From Acidimicrobiaceae bacterium (GTDB lineage Bacteria > Actinomycetota > Acidimicrobiia > Acidimicrobiales > Bog-793), in assembly GCA_003140595.1 (NCBI GenBank), contig PLKG01000116.1, positions 1-44,280 of the forward strand: a DNA stretch of 44,280 nt, in the 5' to 3' direction. Position numbers and translations under genes: made by a program. The notes beneath the pieces are model-generated. The model saw nothing but the letters and a program-made list of their open reading frames with translations, did no database searches and was not told where the DNA came from. Positions within the stretch are counted from its first letter, which is position 1, and each line of letters opens with the position of its first letter. Positions 41,531 to 44,280 of the stretch are shown here, piece after piece.

Positions 41531-43098
41531 CCGATGTGGGCCACGCGAACGAAGAAGTACGCCGCCGGGACCACAAAGAGCAGGGCGTCGATCCGGTCCA
41601 GCACCCCTCCATGGCCCGGCAGGAGCGACCCCATGTCCTTCACGCCGAGGTCGCGCTTGACCATTGACTCGACAAGGTCGCCGCAAGGTGCCACGACCGC
41701 GACGATCAGGCCCAGTACGAACGCAGTGCTGACGTGCCAGGGGTGTATCTGGCTCGTGATGCCTGCCGAGGCCCCGATGGCGAGCGCACAGCCACCGATC
41801 AGGCCCTCCCAGGTCTTGTGCGGGCTCACCGAGGGAGCAAGAGGGTGTCGTCCGAAGCGGCTGCCGATGGCATAGCCACCGATGTCGTAACCGGCGGCGG
41901 CGATGATCACGCCCAGCATGAACGCGATCCCGTGACGATTCGGGAAGATCGTCGGGTCGAGTATGAGCCCGGCAAACGCGGCCAGCACTCCGGTCCAGCA
42001 AAACGCGAGGACGGTGACCGAGAGGTTGGTGAGCGGCGAACGGCGGGTGATCCCCGCGAGATACCAGATCATCGATACCACGATGAAGACCACCAAGGTC
42101 AGCAAGATCGCGTCAGGTCCCTTGAAGTACGCGGCGATGATCACTCCGGGCACGGCCAGAAGGCCCAGCAGGGTCGCCGGACGGTACCCGGCAAGCCGCA
42201 ACGAGTTGTACAGCTCCGCGGCCGCGAGGGTCACTGCCACGACTATCACGGCCAGGACCGCCAAAGGCCCGGCGAAAAAGCACAGGAGCAGGACCGCGGC
42301 GAGCACAAGGCCGGTGACGGTGGCGACGACCGGGTTGCGGCCGGCCTCGCCTTTGCCGGCCGTGGCAACGACAGCGGACCTCTGAGTTCGACCGCGGGCT
42401 CGGCGCGCAACGTGGCGCCGGCGCCGGGCAGCTGCGGTGGCGACCTCGTCGGAGTCATCATCAAAGGTCTCGACGACTCGGGCCTCCCCTGGGCCACCAG
42501 GTACGTCCGGCTCAGCGGGCAACGGCACCGGTTCAGCGGGCGATGAAGAAGCGCCCGGGGCTCGGGGCGCCTGGGCTGCTATGTCGCGGGACTCGTTGGG
42601 TGCGAGCCAGGAAGCCTCGTCGCCGTCGTGTAGGAAGTCATAGGCGAAGGGGTCGTCGGACGACGACTCCTCTGAGGCGGTGACACGGACCCCGGCATTG
42701 GCCAGATCAGCCAGAACGGCGTCGCTGTCGTTCCAGTCCTCCTGCCGCTCACGCCAAACCGGCCCCCCGGGCGGAGTGGGGGGCTGGCCCCCGCGCTCAA
42801 CCGCCGCCTCCTGCTCGAGGTTCAACAGCACTCTGGGAACCTGCAAGGTGGGGGGGTCCGTCCAGTCGGGAAGCTCGTAGGAGGCGAGCTCGTCCACGAC
42901 CGCCGTCGAGGACGAGCCCTGCGGAGCGAGGTCGGACCCCGCCGGCCCCGAAGCGATGTCGACCTGGGAGGAGTGAGGGCGCGCCACGGCCTCGGTCGAG
43001 GGCACCAGCCCGGCCGCGATCCCAGCTTCGACGCCGGCGATCCGAGCCCGTTCCGTGACCGGCTCGCCGGTCTCCTGGGGCTCTTGTCCCTCCTCCAC
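41527..43098 (-). CDS. cdsA: CDP-diglyceride synthase with a long N-terminal extension
   Basis: Makes CDP-diacylglycerol from CTP and phosphatidate. 523 aa, about 240 longer than a usual CdsA. The catalytic half (from about residue 255) has eight hydrophobic segments and the signature K-R-D-L-G-V-K-D-M-G-S-L-L-P-G-H-G-G (about 480-497), then L-D-R-I-D. The extension (1-250) is acidic, low-complexity and rich in P, E, S and D, ending in a basic run R-R-R-R-H-V near 220. It is probably disordered and cytoplasmic. GTG 43098 has GGAGGAA immediately upstream, so the extension is likely real. Followed by dxr; preceded by frr with 103 bases between. Confidence 0.92.
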   Translation of the reverse strand: MEEGQEPQETGEPVTERARIAGVEAGIAAGLVPSTEAVARPHSSQVDIASGPAGSDLAPQGSSSTAVVDELASYELPDWTDPPTLQVPRVLLNLEQEAAVERGGQPPTPPGGPVWRERQEDWNDSDAVLADLANAGVRVTASEESSSDDPFAYDFLHDGDEASWLAPNESRDIAAQAPRAPGASSSPAEPVPLPAEPDVPGGPGEARVVETFDDDSDEVATAAARRRRHVARRARGRTQRSAVVATAGKGEAGRNPVVATVTGLVLAAVLLLCFFAGPLAVLAVIVVAVTLAAAELYNSLRLAGYRPATLLGLLAVPGVIIAAYFKGPDAILLTLVVFIVVSMIWYLAGITRRSPLTNLSVTVLAFCWTGVLAAFAGLILDPTIFPNRHGIAFMLGVIIAAAGYDIGGYAIGSRFGRHPLAPSVSPHKTWEGLIGGCALAIGASAGITSQIHPWHVSTAFVLGLIVAVVAPCGDLVESMVKRDLGVKDMGSLLPGHGGVLDRIDALLFVVPAAYFFVRVAHIG

Positions 43099-43201
43099 AG
43101 TTCCTCCCTCGCAGATCCTCTGGTGCCGGCGACATCGTCTTGACGAACCGCGGCGTCAAAGGCTCCAGCGTGGCGACGGCTAGGTGCCGGACCGCCGATG
43201 A

Positions 43202-43774
43202 TCAGAGCTCGAGCAGCTCCCGTTCCTTGTGGCTCAACAGTCTGTCGATCTCCGCGATCTGTTCATGGGTCAGGTTCTCCAGATCCTTCTCGGCGCGATC
43301 GAGGTCGTCCGAAGAAATGTCGCCATCTCGTTCCAGCGCCTCGAGGTCGTGGCGGGTCGAGCGACGGACGTTGCGCACGGCGACTCGTCCTTCCTCGGCC
43401 CTGTGCTTGACGACCTTCACGAACTCCTTGCGCCGCTCCTCGTTGAGCTCGGGAAATACGAGCCTGAACACCTGGCCGTCGTTGGACGGGTTGATGCCGA
43501 GGTCCGAGCTGATCAACGCCCGCTCGACCGCCTTCATCGCGCCCTTGTCATAGGGGTTGACCACGAGCACGCGGGGTTCGGGCACGCTGAATCCCGCTAT
43601 CTGCTGCAGAGGAACCTCTGTGCCGTAGTAGTCCACCCTGATCTTCTCGACGAGTGCCGGTGAGGCCCTCCCGGTTCGGACCATTGCGAAATCGGCCTTG
43701 GTGTGCTCGACCACCTTGTGCATGCGCTCACCGCTGTCGGCGAGCGCGGCTTCGATGAGCGCTTCGTCAGTCAC
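43202..43774 (-). CDS. frr: Ribosome recycling factor
   Basis: Dissociates ribosomes after termination together with EF-G. 190 aa, all alpha with a small second domain. Seen: [10 protein letters not shown] (about 33-42), [10 protein letters not shown] (48-57), V-V-N-P-Y-D (about 71-76), and the L-G-I-N-P-S-N-D-G element at about 92-100, followed by [12 protein letters not shown] 43774 overlaps the pyrH stop by four bases (GTGA). Confidence 0.97.
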   Translation of the reverse strand: MTDEALIEAALADSGERMHKVVEHTKADFAMVRTGRASPALVEKIRVDYYGTEVPLQQIAGFSVPEPRVLVVNPYDKGAMKAVERALISSDLGINPSNDGQVFRLVFPELNEERRKEFVKVVKHRAEEGRVAVRNVRRSTRHDLEALERDGDISSDDLDRAEKDLENLTHEQIAEIDRLLSHKERELLEL

Positions 43775-44280
43775 CTGATCAGCGTACCTATCCGCTCGCC
43801 CACAAGGGCTGCTCGAATGTTGCCTTCCCGCATGATGTCGAAGACCAAGATCGGGATCGCGTTGTCGCGGCAGAACGTGACTGCGGTGTGGTCCATGACC
43901 CGCAGGTCTCGACTGACGACCTCCAGGAACCCGATCTCCTCGTAGCGGGTGGCGTTCGCGTCGCGCAGAGGGTCCGCGCTGTATACGCCGTCCACTCCGG
44001 AATGGGTCCCCTTCAAGATCGCGTTCGCCTCGATCTCGGCGGCCCGCAACGCGGCGGGGGTGTCTGTCGTGAAATAGGGGTTTCCCATCCCCGCCGCGAA
44101 GACGACGACGCGACCCTTCTCGAGGTGCCGGATGGCGCGACGGCGGATGTAGGGTTCGCAGACCTCGGCCATGTGAATGGCCGACAACACCCGCGTCTCG
44201 CAGCCGACGCGCTCGAGCGCGTCCTGCAGCGCGAGGGCGTTGATGACCGTTCCGAGCATGCCCATGATGTCCGAGGTCGC
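43771..44280 (-). CDS. pyrH: UMP kinase, N-terminus beyond the window
   Basis: Phosphorylates UMP to UDP. The visible 169 codons are the C-terminal two-thirds and the frame stays open to the window edge (D-I-M-G-M-L-G at the edge). Seen: the A-L-A-L-Q-D-A-L helix, a [11 protein letters not shown] element where most PyrH have G-G-T-G-N-P, the [21 protein letters not shown] region, and the closing I-G-T-L-I-R. Directly followed by frr with a four-base overlap, the classic pyrH-frr pair. Confidence 0.93.
   Translation of the reverse strand, partial: ATSDIMGMLGTVINALALQDALERVGCETRVLSAIHMAEVCEPYIRRRAIRHLEKGRVVVFAAGMGNPYFTTDTPAALRAAEIEANAILKGTHSGVDGVYSADPLRDANATRYEEIGFLEVVSRDLRVMDHTAVTFCRDNAIPILVFDIMREGNIRAALVGERIGTLIR

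Noticed and set aside
1..44280. tRNA, rRNA, CRISPR array or prophage/integrase features
   Set aside because: I looked for T-loop-like motifs, regularly spaced repeats and integrase or transposase motifs in the gaps and saw none; a covariance-model scan was not possible.

Overview
The window is high-G+C bacterial chromosome, roughly two-thirds G+C by eye, with frequent GTG/TTG starts and densely packed genes. The order pyrH-frr-cdsA-dxr-RIP protease-ispG-acetyltransferase, a lysine 6-aminotransferase, an Eis-type acetyltransferase with its C-terminal Phe, and a menaquinone-type EtfD all point to an actinobacterium. The sulfur-oxidation operon makes an Acidimicrobiia-like lineage plausible, but this is inference. 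I saw no insertion sequence, CRISPR array, rRNA or tRNA gene.

Layout. Positions 1-8352 hold unlinked genes: a possible 50-residue membrane protein, a nitroreductase, an exported 13-14-repeat beta-propeller protein, a PlsC-type acyltransferase, a shikimate-dehydrogenase-like protein, an SRPBCC protein, an EamA transporter and an acylphosphatase. Positions 8424-24977 (all minus strand) are the centrepiece: a sulfur-oxidising heterodisulfide-reductase-like (sHdr) locus. Positions 25222-28870 (minus) carry an aminotransferase, an HpnA-like epimerase and a lipoprotein with a broken hydrolase catalytic triad, possibly hopanoid-related. Positions 28928-31947 hold lysine 6-aminotransferase converging on a ThDP enzyme. 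Positions 32022-36192 encode an SbcD/YhaO-like nuclease and a YhaN-like ATPase. Positions 36289-44280 (minus) are the conserved isoprenoid, lipid and translation block.

How the sHdr locus works together. In transcription order it reads tusA, dsrE-like, sHdrC1, sHdrB1, sHdrA, hyp, a fused sHdrC2B2, a lipoate-ligase-like gene, a second lipoyl carrier, lipS2-like, sLpl(AB)-like ligase, lipS1-like, etfB, etfA, a membrane Fe-S/cytochrome b protein (EtfD type), a small CxxC protein, lbpA, then a small membrane protein and dsrE3. Most junctions are 1-8 base overlaps or gaps below 25 bases. Known pieces are persulfide delivery (TusA/DsrE), oxidation on the sHdr complex with lipoyl carrier LbpA, and carrier-specific lipoate assembly (sLpl, LipS1/LipS2). 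The unusual part is an ETF plus an ETF:menaquinone-oxidoreductase-like membrane protein inside the same operon. This suggests that electrons leave lipoamide-linked sulfur oxidation through ETF into the quinone pool. A near-consensus promoter precedes tusA, and an AT-rich promoter with an ATTC-N4-GAAT palindrome precedes dsrE3.
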